Below, piece after piece: positions 21,950 to 33,165 of a stretch of 64,000 nt of DNA. Positions within the stretch are counted from its first letter, which is position 1, and each line of letters opens with the position of its first letter. The notes under the pieces were generated by a model. That model made no database searches, was not told where the DNA came from, and saw only the letters and a program-made list of their open reading frames with translations. The translations under genes and the position numbers were made by a program. Location: contig JAMKCF010000007.1 of NCBI GenBank assembly GCA_023634235.1, positions 980,001 through 1,044,000 of the forward strand. Direction: 5' to 3'. This stretch comes from Pisaster brevispinus (lineage: Eukaryota > Echinodermata > Asteroidea > Forcipulatida > Asteriidae).

Positions 21950-24052
21950 ATGGAAAGAGTAAACTTTGAATATTCGACGAAGAATATTCCGGTAGCATCG
22001 AGAACAACATACCTCAAGCGCCTGATCGAGAAAACGGAAATGTTCATCAAAAGGATTAGATGGAGATCGTTCTTCTTTCTGAATCCGGAGCTGAACAAAG
22101 ACAACGCGGAAAAGGAGGAAACGTACGGATTTAACTCGCGGAAAACACCACCAGTCATCCCGGAACTGAAAGAATTCGAAGACAATTTGGTGAGTCTGAT
22201 TCAAAACGTCGAATTTGAGAAGACCACTAGCCAGTTCCAACGCAAATTGAACGAAGACATAAATATGATTAGAAATGATGATAAGCTTACCGTCAAGGCT
22301 GATAAGACTACAAATTATTATAAGATGGAAAAAGATGACTATGTTAATCTTGTCAGGGCGAATGTCACCAAAACATACAAGAAAACCGAGCAAAAGGAAG
22401 TAGTGGAAATCAATCGCGAAGCGAAAAGAATTGCTGAAAGTCTTGAACTGGGAGACCGCATAGATAAATTGGCCGAGAGGGAAGTCTTCATTACTTTGAA
22501 GGACCACAAGGACAACTTTGATAATAAACCATCATGTCGACTGATCAGCCCAACCAAATCAGAGATAGGACATATAAGTAAAGTGATCCTCGACAGAATC
22601 GTCGGTAAAGTCATAAGCGCGACGGGATTCAATCTGTGGAAAAGCACGGACGCCGTACTGGACTGGTATAAGAAAATCCCAAGCAAGCAAGAATCGAGCT
22701 TCATAAATTTCGACATTGTGGAGTTCTACCCATCGATAACGGAAAAGCTCCTCCTGAAAGCACTAGGGTTCGCGGGAAACTACGAGAAAATTAGCAGCAA
22801 GGAGAAAGATATCATCATCCACGCGAAACAGACAGTAGTATTCAACAACCAGGTACCGTGGAAAAAGCGTAATGCAGACAGCAAATTCGATGTCACGATG
22901 GGCAGTTTCGACGGCGCGGAGTCATGCGAGCTGGTCGTAGCGTATATGCTGTCGATCCTGAAACCAAAATACGGAAATAGAGTGGGGCTATACAGGGACG
23001 ACGGTTTGGCAGTATTCAAAGAGACCCCCCAGAAAATTGAAAAAATCAAGAAAGAAATATGCCGAGTATTCCGGGAAAATGATTTAAAGGTAACGATCGA
23101 AGCCAACAAGGCAATAGTAAACTTCCTTGACGTCACATTAGACCTGCGAACGGGAGGGTACATGCCATATATGAAACCAGGTAATATACCTCTCTATGTA
23201 CATGTCCAGTCAAACCATCCACCTACCGTCATCAAACAAATACCAGAGGGAATCAACAAGAGACTCTCTAACATCTCGTCGACCAAGGAGGCATTCGAGC
23301 AAGCTGCCCCGGCCTACCAAGAGGCTCTACAAAAAAGCGGGCACAAGTATCAGTTAACATACACACCGGGCAATAACACAAGGAAAAGGGCTAGAAAAAG
23401 GGAGGTGACATGGTACAACCCGCCATACAACAAGAACGTATGTACCAGCATTGGAAAGAAATTCCTTCAGATAATAGACAAATGCTTCCCCAAGGAACAT
23501 AAACTTCACAAAGTGCTCAACCGGAACACAGTAAAGGTATCGTACAGCTGCATGCCGAACATGAAGGCAACGATCCAGTCAATCAACAAACGGAAGGTAA
23601 AACAAGAGGACGACGTCGGTGGTAGAACATGCAGTTGCCGCCGGAATGCCGAATGCCCGCTGAACGGGGAGTGCCTCAGCAAGAACATTGTGTACCGGGC
23701 CACCGTCACGAGCGAAGGCAGGAAGGAGGCATACGTCGGGCTGACGTCCACAACCTTCAAGGCGAGACTGGCGAACCACAAGAGGTCATTCAGATCCGAG
23801 AGCATGAGGGCACAAACAGAGCTAAGTAAACATATATGGGACTTAAAGGACGAGGGGAAAGACTATGAAATTAAATGGGACATTGTTCACAAAGCACTGC
23901 CATACTCTAACGTAAACAAGAGATGTAATTTGTGTATAGCAGAGAAGTACATAATCATTTGTAGGCCAGACCTAGGTACACTGAATAAGAAAAGCGAAAT
24001 CGTCTCAAAGTGCCGGCATCGAGACAGATGTGTTCTTACTTCAGTGACGTAA
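21950..24052 (+). CDS. Penelope-like element reverse transcriptase with C-terminal GIY-YIG endonuclease
   Basis: 700 residues from ATG 21950; the frame is open slightly upstream but without an ATG. The reverse transcriptase shows ITLKDHKDNF and CRLISPTKSEIG near residue 180-200, INFDIVEFYPS (motif A Asp) near 250, GSFDGAESCELV, LYRDDGLAVF (motif C) near 350 and NFLDVTLDL after it. A linker leads to a Cys cluster (CSCRRNAECPLNGEC) and a GIY-YIG-type nuclease: IVYRATV, AYVGLTSTTFKARLANHKRSF-like core with the conserved Arg, then AEKYII and LGTLNKKSE. RT followed by GIY-YIG is the Penelope-like arrangement. No stop or frameshift is present and its tandem partner is nearly identical, so insertion is recent and activity is plausible. 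The 5' end may lack regulatory sequence. Confidence 0.88.
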   Translation: MERVNFEYSTKNIPVASRTTYLKRLIEKTEMFIKRIRWRSFFFLNPELNKDNAEKEETYGFNSRKTPPVIPELKEFEDNLVSLIQNVEFEKTTSQFQRKLNEDINMIRNDDKLTVKADKTTNYYKMEKDDYVNLVRANVTKTYKKTEQKEVVEINREAKRIAESLELGDRIDKLAEREVFITLKDHKDNFDNKPSCRLISPTKSEIGHISKVILDRIVGKVISATGFNLWKSTDAVLDWYKKIPSKQESSFINFDIVEFYPSITEKLLLKALGFAGNYEKISSKEKDIIIHAKQTVVFNNQVPWKKRNADSKFDVTMGSFDGAESCELVVAYMLSILKPKYGNRVGLYRDDGLAVFKETPQKIEKIKKEICRVFRENDLKVTIEANKAIVNFLDVTLDLRTGGYMPYMKPGNIPLYVHVQSNHPPTVIKQIPEGINKRLSNISSTKEAFEQAAPAYQEALQKSGHKYQLTYTPGNNTRKRARKREVTWYNPPYNKNVCTSIGKKFLQIIDKCFPKEHKLHKVLNRNTVKVSYSCMPNMKATIQSINKRKVKQEDDVGGRTCSCRRNAECPLNGECLSKNIVYRATVTSEGRKEAYVGLTSTTFKARLANHKRSFRSESMRAQTELSKHIWDLKDEGKDYEIKWDIVHKALPYSNVNKRCNLCIAEKYIIICRPDLGTLNKKSEIVSKCRHRDRCVLTSVT

Positions 24053-24257
24053 ACGCGTACTAACTTCAATGATGTAGCACGCGTCACGCTTGCGCGCGCT
24101 TTATAATTCGAAATAAGGTAAGATGCTACTTGTATTCTATTTTCGTCATTCTGCTGATGAGTGCCTTATGGTACGAAACAGTCTGTCCAGAAGAGAGATA
24201 TGCCAGAGTTTGTTTAACTCATATTCTGAATTTATTACATATATATATATATAATTT
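24053..24257 (+). repeat. Terminal 3' region of the Penelope-like element
   Basis: Same as 21647-21838 until TTTATTACAT, then interrupted by a TA microsatellite and finishing with ATTTCATTGGATA, the end also seen at 21886-21898. It carries the third hammerhead ribozyme. Confidence 0.75.
24149..24192 (+). ncRNA. Hammerhead ribozyme (terminal copy)
   Basis: Identical in all core and stem positions to 21743-21786, 2406 bases downstream. Predicted cleavage is after 24187. Two same-strand ribozymes bracket one element length, which fits release of unit-length RNA from a tandem transcript. Confidence 0.88.
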
Positions 24258-24266
24258 CATTGGATA

Positions 24267-24297
<31 letters not shown>

Positions 24298-24315
24298 TGT
24301 CCCTTTAGGGGCTCT

Positions 24316-26258
24316 GTAATTACGTTTTCCCGGATTAGGTTTTTATCTAGTGTTTTGGTTAAGTTGAAGAATGACTTGAAGCATCTTTGGAATATATCAA
24401 GCAATATGTTGTAAATATAATGGTTGCTTGGCGTAATTATACGTACTTTGGCTATAATTATTGTATCTTTTGTTTGATTGTGAAGACCGCTCTGGTCGGC
24501 ATGGACGGCAGAGTGTTAGCAAAACATTTAATCATGTTAACAGATGTTGAGACTAAAATCAACATTTCTGCCAACTTTCAAATACAAAATACATAACACC
24601 GGGTTGCTTTGTTTCCAAGACTTTCAACGCTTTCTATGTAACAGTATTACAAACTGATGTTTGGCTTCCCATAGTTTTCCAACCTTGGTTGGCAAAACAC
24701 TCGTGCTGTGACGTCACAATACAAAAATATGTACAATCAATAAAAAGAGTATTTCAACGCCACTAACGAAAAATGAAAAGATTACGATGTTCTTTTTGTT
24801 CAGACTTTTTTTTTTTGTAGTATCCTCAACGTATCGTACTGTAAGACATGTCTAAAATAGCTGTCTGTGAAGATTGAAGACACTATACAAAAAAATCCTC
24901 ACCAGAATTCAGAATCATCTTCAATCTGTCAATGAGGTGATTTTTTTTTTCAATTTAATTTGACGTAAACATTAAATACTTATCCATCGATAATTACTTG
25001 CTTTGTGGCTGTTCTCTTTATTAATCAGTAGTTTGTACATGATGAGGTGCATCATGTACGAAGGGCTAGTCTTGATACCGGGGAGGGGGGGGGGGGGACA
25101 CTAGTAACGCGCCACCAACGTTGACAATAATTTCCTTTGACCCTTCACCCAACCCGGCTTGTCTCGCCCGAGACCACTGGTGCTTGCACAAATTCTTGTT
25201 CATGATGTAGTGATGCATGATAGGGACGATTGAACAGCGATTAGCGCTATGAACACAGTCATTCTATGGACACACACGATGTTATAATGTAGGCTCCATG
25301 GACAAAGACATTATAATTAAACCGAAGTTACAAGAAGAATGTTGCGATCGATCCATAGAACTAGTACAAAGCAAATTGTGCAATAACTGTTTTCAATGGA
25401 TTTACATAACATACCTATGACATTAGTATTGACTCTTTCGTAAACATGAAGAGGAGATGAGGGTTTTAGGTCGTGGGAATGGTTCAATGCGCAATTACTG
25501 ACAGCCCCTTTCATGATGTTGTTTATACTTATTGTACTATGGGTTATAACGGACGTGCAGGCCTGGAATTACACGGAGGCCACGGGGCGGAGACCATGGT
25601 CTATGTTGCCCCGTGTCTTGGCCTTGGTGTCCCTTCCAAGGTTTCCTATCTTGCTTTGTGGCTGTTTTCTTTAATAACCTGTAGTTTGTTCACAATGAGG
25701 TGCATCAAGTACGAATAAAAATGCCTTTTGGAAAATGATGAAATTCCAGGCATGAACAACATGAAGTGTAAATCTAAAGGAACTAAAAAAAAAAAAAAAA
25801 AAAAGTAATAAGCAAACTTATTAAATAAACTATCTTGGATTATTTAATAAGGGAATATATATAGTTGTGGCAGATTCCTTACCAACCATAAGGACCTATG
25901 GTATAATTGCAAAAACAAAAATCTAAGTGGCCTGACGTTTAAATCTTAGTAGAGCTATTCTCTTCGAAGACTCTGCTAGGATACAGACGTCAGGCCGCTA
26001 ATTATTTTTGCTACAATTTCAAGGTTTTAAGACGAGTGGCTCAGCTTAGATTTGATTTTTGTGTTTATTGAACTTTCCTACAAGCGATGTAACTATTACA
26101 GATTTATGGTCAAATAGGGAACTAAAATATGCAAAATTCAGTCCATTTGTTTTTGCCCAGATAACGAATCGGCCAAAACATGTTTTTGTGGTTTTGGCGT
26201 AACTCGTGCGTATTTTGGTAATGCTAAATGTTCGGACTTGATTTCATATCAACGTGAT
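24316..26258 (+). repeat. Block B remainder (copy 2) joined to block B copy 3
   Basis: 24326-24450 continues the copy interrupted at 19.9 kb and matches 10983-11100, the DNA just before gene 2. At about 24480 it jumps to the start of a new unit (ACCGCTCTGGTCGGCATGGA, equal to 9149), so the expected receptor gene is missing at this junction. Copy 3 then runs through 25559 (GGCCTGGAATTACACGG) to 26029 (AGTGGCTCAGCTTAGATTTG) ahead of gene 3. Confidence 0.75.
25862..26020. repeat. Dispersed palindromic repeat, copy 2
   Basis: Inverted structure in which TCTAAGTGGCCTGACG (about 25921) faces GACGTCAGGCCGCTAATTA (about 25986), with TTCGAAGACTCTGCTAGGAT in the loop. The 33040-33165 segment carries the same elements, including CCATAGGTCCTTTTGGTTGG in reverse relation to 25880-25910. 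It interrupts block B. Confidence 0.65.
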
Positions 26259-26311
26259 ACTGCAGATTGCTGTTAATTCATCGCTCAGTCTACAGATAAT
26301 CAACAGCTACA
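26259..26311 (+). promoter_or_regulatory. Conserved 5' leader of receptor gene 3
   Basis: ACTGCAGATTGCTGTT, TTCATCGCT and ATCAACAGCTACA precede the ATG as in genes 1, 2 and 4. Confidence 0.55.
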
Positions 26312-27318
26312 ATGTTTCTGCTCATTCTTGTTATGACTTCAATCTGTGGGTTGGGTGAGACGACACTTTTCCAGACTCACCCAGTTGACACCTTCGCCAC
26401 GCTGGGAGGAAATGTATCCTTCAGTTGTACACCAGTAAGTGCATTATGTGAAGGGCATCCGATTTTATACTGGCAACGACGGCCGAAAAGCACTCCGACA
26501 TCAAATCAACTCATATATTGAGAATTACAGAAACTTTACCGGTAGAAAGAGGTATACCGTGTCAGTTAGCGACTGTACATGGACTTAACGTATAGAGGAC
26601 ATTCAACCAGTAGATGGAAAATACTTCAGTTGCTTTATCAACGATGGGTATTTCAAAGTAGCAAGATTGACTATTGTTGATACGAAAGACACTACTGTCT
26701 TACGGTCGCGGATTGATAAATACGCGGGTGAAAATGCCTACTTCAGTTGCCACACGCAACCACTCGACCAGCACGGTCTGGATTACACTTGGGATGTGAA
26801 AACACTGGGAAGCTCTGAATGGAAAGAATTGTTGAAAAACAGTTGTAGGATTGAATTTCACAATAACAAGAATATCATGACAATGCTTAGGTTGGGAATA
26901 GAGATGAATGGTTCCAGGGTCCAATGTTCAGTACACAATGGATTATCCTCATTGTTTGTACATACAGGCAAGGAAGTGATAAGAGCTACTGCAGAAAAAG
27001 TTACGTCAGACCCAAATCTATCTCGAAGTCCAGAAGTCTCCACCGTCATCTTAGCAGGCTGGCCTGTAACCGGTATTTTACTCATTCTCCTTATTGTAAT
27101 CCTCCTGTACTTTATTGTCTTTAGAAGACGATCTCAATCCAAGACTATTAATAGACGTACATCTCACACACTTCAAGATGATGAAGAAGAAAGTAATGCA
27201 GACGGGATATCAGAAACCTTTCTTATGGAAAAGACATTTAGGCACTCACATAAAAATATAAAACAATCATCAGAAACGTCATCTACAAAATATGTGTTCG
27301 TTTTTGTTCCCAGGTGAC
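26312..27318 (+). pseudogene. Two-Ig receptor, gene 3 (frame breaks, tail deleted)
   Basis: Starts with the same signal peptide as gene 2 (MFLLILVMTSICGLG) and is closest to gene 2. Reading breaks at a TGA (26519-26521), where a short deletion shifts the frame, and again at TAA 26586-26588, where genes 2 and 4 have an open codon in the TRTLRIED/TWTLRIED region. From there the frame is open through Ig domain 2 (FSCHTQPL, VQCSVHNG) and the membrane span. The tail matches gene 2 only to GISET (about 27218) and then switches to sequence homologous to the gene 2 3' flank (13770 onward). A deletion of about 1.65 kb therefore removed every tyrosine motif. It is a pseudogene, though the deletion alone would have made a tail-less receptor. 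Confidence 0.88.
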
Positions 27319-27552
27319 ATTGAACTTTAGTCACAAGATACTTAAAAAACAAAATAATAAAAAATCCGAAAGCAAAACAAGTGAGAATTTGTGATTTGTA
27401 AAACACGTAGTTTTTTGTTTTTGTATACTTTGGTAAAGACAAGGAAGGGCACCCGATTCGACTACCCACCGCTACTTATAAGTAAGGCTTGGGGGGCAAA
27501 TAAGCCATGGTATTAACGTGACCGAAATATATTATCATCTTACATAATACGC

Positions 27553-29090
27553 CAGGCATGCTTAGAAGCGGGCCTGAAGCCAGAGTCGAGGCCGGCCGCG
27601 AGGTGGCGGGTGGCACACCTCTCATCACGTGTTACTGGTCTGGTGACACCATCTATACAGGGGGTATAGTGACCCCATCTGTTCGTGTGAAATTGACATT
27701 GCATGTTAGCGATGGCCGCATAATGCAGATTACCGTTTTTGTGAGCTACATTTATATCTGAGACTGGCCGATTCTTCTCACTTCTGTGTGCGAGTTAATT
27801 AATTACTAAAATTAAAAATTAAATACTACAGTACCTGCCATACGTCAGACGAGTCCGACTAATGTCCTCAGTCATCTGATTGTTGACCAAGCAGTGGCAG
27901 TGCTTGAAATTGTAATGTAAGTACACCTTGAGGTGACCAGTTTGACCTATCACCAGTCATGCCAGTCAGTACATGATCAGATGATGTAGTGACCATGGTC
28001 ACGGTGACCTATATTTTATATTGATAATAACATTTTGGCTTGGGCTTGGGGCTTGGGGTCCTATAGGGAGGGGTAGGCTAGACATGACTACTGATCATAG
28101 GTCTCACACCTGTACTCAGTACAGTTTTAATACTCCATCATTGTTGTCCGTACTTGTACTATTTTATAAGTTAACTAAGTTATACTAGCACTAGCACTAG
28201 CTAGTATAGTAGTACTAGTCATGCTAGTACTGTAGTATGCTTTCCCCTGACCTGAGCCTTTATACTCTTTGTATACTACACTAGGGCTTTCAGGGGGTCA
28301 AACATTTTGGGTCCCTATATAACTCAAAAGTATAACGCTGTCGCTATACTTTTATTAGTTACATTTTCAAAAAAGTCATTGATACATTAGACCCAGTAAC
28401 TTTTTTTGTTCTCGAATTTTTGACATCTGCGGTCGTCTCGCTTGTATCGACAGGTGCCCTGCCTCAACCACGTAGTCGTAGTCTAGTCGTAATGGTTGCG
28501 GCAGGTCACCCGTCTTAAATTTGACAGGTGCCCTTTCTACAGCATAGTCGTCACTGTTAAGAAAGGGCACCTGTCTAATCATCGGGTGCCCTGCCTCAAC
28601 CGTGTAATCATCACGGTCGAGGCAGGGCACCCGTCAAATTTAAGACGGGTGCCCAACCTCAACCTCAAAACTTAGTAGGCCTACATGTAGGTGTTTCTAA
28701 AGGCTTCGGAACCTAGCCAGCGCAGAGCAAAGCATGCAGCACAATTGCTCCTTTCATTCTTAATTTCTACATATTTTATCCAGAAGGGTACTTGTTATAC
28801 AGTCTCTAATCCTCTTAATTTTGTTGTGGAGTTTACAAATTTTGAGTAAATACTGAAAGAGTTGTTTACATCAACACTTGTAATAGTCCCGGGTGAAATT
28901 TGCATTAAAGATTGTTCAGATGTGCTTATATGTACATGATGTACGCGCATTGTGTAATCATAGCTACCATAGCTGTTAAATTAGACATAGGCTCACTGTA
29001 AAAATAGAATACACCACTGGCCCTTTCTTTTTCAGGATGATTGACCTTTGCATTCTAAGCAAGGTTATTTCCTATCAGGCAAGATTCTAT
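27553..29090. other. Left interior of the 10.6-kb element
   Basis: No gene supported. 28180-28235 holds CTAGCACTAGCACTAG-type repeats. 28445-28665 is a nest of inverted repeats built from GACAGGTGCCCTGCCTCAAC, AAATTTGACAGGTGCCC and their complements, which could fold into a branched structure. Confidence 0.6.
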
Positions 29091-29094
29091 GTTG

Positions 29095-29270
29095 TTAGGG
29101 GAGACCGCCAACATACATGTTGTTAGGCTGTTAGGCTGTAGCTCTGTTAGTGGAGCACTGGCATGTAAACCCAGAGATCATAGGTTCAAATCCTGCTCTA
29201 GTTATTCTGTTTTTCCACACAATAAAAATTTTAAAAGTAATTTTTTATAGATTTGATAAATTGATAGGCT
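29095..29270 (+). mobile_element. tRNA-derived SINE (family A), inside the TIR element
   Basis: Plus-strand A-box-like TAGCTCTGTTAGTGGAGC and B-box-like GGTTCAAATCC, preceded by GGGAGACCGCCAACATA as in the 2.1-kb copy. Confidence 0.75.
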
Positions 29271-30150
29271 TTTATTTTGGGGTATTGAACACAAACATTA
29301 ATATAATTTGTATAAATTTAGAGACTCCAAATTGTTTCAAATGCACATTTAATTATTTATTTTTGTCCGTATGTTTGTTTTATGTTTACACAGGTACTCT
29401 ATAAAGATGTATGTTTTGTGACTACTTGTGACTGTGATGCCGGAAAATCAATTAGTTTGAGTGGTTCAGAAAAATGGGTAATTATTTTTGTAACTGAATC
29501 TTCAGTGATAATTAAGAATTACTAGTGGACCCTGCTCTTAAAAGTTTGGTGAATTACTCAGTATATATGTTTTTATTTGACACATTATAGTTATTATACA
29601 GTGATTCAGTTGGGGAAAAACATGTTTTGTTGCTTCCTGTATATTTTTTTTAAATTTATTTTTGTTAAAATTAAATTTTCCAGGAACGCCCACTTAAATA
29701 GGTCACTTGCTGACATGACTGGGTTCCATCTGTGACATCACGTGCGTTTGATATACAATCATGAGTGATTTTTTAAATTGAGGTTTTGGGCAGACCTTGT
29801 CCCATAACATTTTTCTTCTGGATTAGCTCATGAACTATTATGTAAAGATGACGTCACAGAATGATTCCAGCCATGTCAGCTCGTTATAGTCAGCTATTTA
29901 TGTGGGTGCTCCTGAAGACCATTTTAAAACAAATAATAATAATAAGTCAATGTTAAAATATACAGCTGGGAACAAAATTGTTCTTACCAACTAAGTTGTT
30001 GTTACTGTATAACAATTATGGTGTAACATAAAATCATAAATACTTAATAGTTATTCACTTAACCTTTAACGATATGTCTTTTACATGCACTCAAGAACAA
30101 ACAGGACCTGCAGCTTTACATCTCATTCGATGGACGAAGCATAAATTATG

Positions 30151-30220
30151 TTGTTGCTTAAGGACACAAGTGTCAAGACCAGAGCTTGAGTCAAGTGCGC
30201 TTGACCACTCGGCCACAATA
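30151..30220 (-). repeat. tRNA-Ser/Leu-like SINE fragment
   Basis: Minus strand TGGCCGAGTGGTCAAGCGC resembles the 5' half of a class II tRNA. A related SINE is at 50775-51122. The second half does not fold as a tRNA. Confidence 0.55.
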
Positions 30221-33039
30221 CACCAATTTGACAGTGACTTTGCAATTACATGTACACCAAAATGTCTCCCATCCTAAAACATTGGTCGTGGTGTTCTCAG
30301 GGAAACTACCCTTGCAGAATAGGGTATGGAGTCGATACGGGGGAATGTTTTGACACATGCTTGACACCCTTTAAAGAGAGAGAGAGAATCAAGAGAAAAA
30401 AGGAACATGATTGGCAAAATCCACAGTTAAGACATGTGGTTACCTGTGTGTAACTACTAGCTTATGGACATCAATTAGGAACAAAAATTAACCTTTGAAA
30501 ACTGTTCATCTATGATTATTTGCCACATGATGGATGCCACATAACATGACCTATTTTTATAACCAGAAAACCAGATGACTGGGCAGAGAGTTTGTGACAG
30601 TAGCCTAAAACACTTTTAATTTTAATTCTTAAACTTGTTTAATTTATATATTTTTTTGTATTTACGTTTACTTTGCAGGCGAGAAGGTCGGTTATGGAAG
30701 ATGTTATAACCTATGATTCTGACGTTTGCGAAACACTTTCACATTAAAGAGAAATGTCCAAAGATTCGGAACAACTTTCTTGGCAAGGACACCGTGCATC
30801 CTTGCAGCAGTGAAATGAATGCTGAATGCTGATTGCTGATGACTTCTTTTAGGCAATTGGTAGAACACTGAATTTGTATTGTCGCACTCAAATTGATTGC
30901 TTGATTTGATTTTCAAAGTTTACTTTGCAATATAATTTTACCAATGCACGATGTTCATATTTTTATCAAGGTATGTCTGGAATAAAACTTTAGCCTTTTA
31001 ATGTTTAATGTTTCATAATAAAAGTATTGTATCAAGACACTGTATAGAACTGGTGATTGAATAACCGTACAAACCTTACTCCTTGCTATTTATGGTGAAA
31101 TTCCAACGTGAAATTTTAGTTTATCCATGTGACATATTCAACAGTAAATATTTTGAATTCTCTTCAAAATTTACACACAATTATCTGTCATTTTCTCTGT
31201 GACCATCTATTTTAGTGAACTTTTCACAGTGTTACACTGTTATAATGTATTTATCAAAAACTTCATGGTTATAATTCATGTCCTCTTGCCCAAACATTGT
31301 ATAGATACAATGCCTTGAAATTATGTGTATTAATGTATTCACTTTTAAAGCTCTAATTCTCGTACACAAAGTGCAATATCTATCTCCCCAAACTGCATAT
31401 CTGTTTGACTCTGGTTGACTGTGCTGGTAAACTGGCATATGACCATAATTAGACTCCACCAGTTTGGGTCTTGGATTTTGTTAGAGTGAGGAAGGATCTT
31501 AGTGAATTGCTCATGGGAGTTAGGGTTATTGTAGGCACAGTAAGATAACACTGAAATGGTATGTTACTCATTAATTTAATTAAAAAGGAACGTTGATTTA
31601 AATAAGTTTTAATACTGTTCAAATTGAATTAAGTTATCTTTATTTTGTGGTGTATACAAAGTAGTACCTTAATATTCATTGCTTTAGTTGGCACTGCACC
31701 CATGGCACACCATGTGTTATGTAGGTCATAGATGCAACACGTTTCCAGTTTCAGCCCACAGGCAAGTAATACAAATCAATTTCATTGGTAACCCTCATTT
31801 ACTTTCAAACTTTTGAAAATTTACAGATTACTGTTGAAATTTCAAAAGTTTAACGGTCAAAAGACTATAGATGTACAGAACCAAATCACTACTGTTTCTT
31901 TTAAAAGTTCAGTTCAGTTCAGAAAAGTCTTCCTTTACGTATTTGTATCCTTTATTTCTAAAAACTTGTAGGCATAATTGATCATTGCACTGTGTTCACC
32001 ATTTCAAGTTGCTTTATGACGATGCATCATATCCGAAGACACTGGTAACTGAAGAAAATAGCAATCAGATGCACATTTTGACAGTGTGACTGGTTCTTTA
32101 AATAGTTCCACTAATGTATGTTTTTCAGCATGAAACGTATGAAACGTTAAAAGTTGATGAACAGAAAGATAAGCAATTAATGGTAATTCGCATTTCCTTT
32201 GAAAACTGTAACTTACCTAGTATGTTTAGTAACCTTTCAATAAACAGCAGATCATCCTCGTGGAAATTACTTTTGTTTTCTTGGTTGTCTTTTGTGTTAT
32301 GTCTGCTAATTCCTGAATTATGAGTTGATTTTTTATAAAGCCACCATGTCTCTTAACCGCAGCCTGCTCGTTTCATAGGTTAGTGTTCATTGTTGTTTCT
32401 CTATAATACATAAATAAGGTGGACCCTCAAACTAGGCACATTGTCAGCATAATATTTCCATTTTCTCACCACATCGTACACTGGTCAGCTGATACGCTGT
32501 GATATCCTAAGCTGGACCGTGCAACATGGGACAGTGGTTTGGTTAGAAAGGGCAAAAAACTCTGCTAGCATCTTTTGTGTACATAATCGGTCCGTCAATA
32601 ATTATTGCCAATGGCAGATGAACCAAACTATACAAAATAATAAATTCAGCACACAAAATAAGCTGTTTTTTGAGTGATTGTAAACGTTCTTTGAGCATTC
32701 TGATGGCAGATTGAGATTCCGAGATGTGCTCCAAAACCTCACTCTGCTTGTGTATATACATAGATAAATTAATAAATTCATGTTTACTGAATTAAATAAG
32801 TTTAAAAATAGTAACAAATAATTAAATAATTTTATTTAAACATTTAATTTTGTCCTTTGTGTTCCCCACCTCTTGTGGTCAACCATCCACTTCCCCCAAT
32901 CCCCCTCCCTTTTGTTACCCTCCTTTGTGTTCAGCCGCCTGCTTTCTCTGTGTATTTTCCTCAGCATCATCTATTTCCACTTGACTGCTTTTGTTACATC
33001 AGTAATGAATACGTGTACCTGTTTATGTTTGTAGTCTTG

Positions 33040-33165
33040 TCATTTTAGCCTTCGAGAAAGACTCTGCTAGGGTCGAAACGTCAGGCCACTAACTATTTTT
33101 TATTTTTTTTTGCATTTATACCATAGGTCCTTTTGGTTGGTAAGTAGTTTGCAACAGTTAGTTCT
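33040..33165 (+). repeat. Dispersed repeat with a GGTCGAAACGTC motif, copy 3
   Basis: CTCTGCTAGGGTCGAAACGT followed by CAGGCCACTAACTA and, further on, ACCATAGGTCC. It shares parts with 3835-3905 and 25862-26020. Confidence 0.6.

Larger units (their letters stand above)
19898..24315. mobile_element. TIR element carrying a nested Penelope-like element
   Basis: Left terminus GGAGCCCCTAAAGGGACATT (from 19898) is mirrored by AATGTCCCTTTAGGGGCTCT (24296-24315). Both flanking sequences are block B, so this is an insertion into that block. Inside the left end are short CGTGCGCACGA-type repeats (19930-20010 and 20297-20395), then the retroelement at 20423-24257. No transposase was found, so the outer element is probably non-autonomous. 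A clean target duplication was not identified. Confidence 0.7.
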
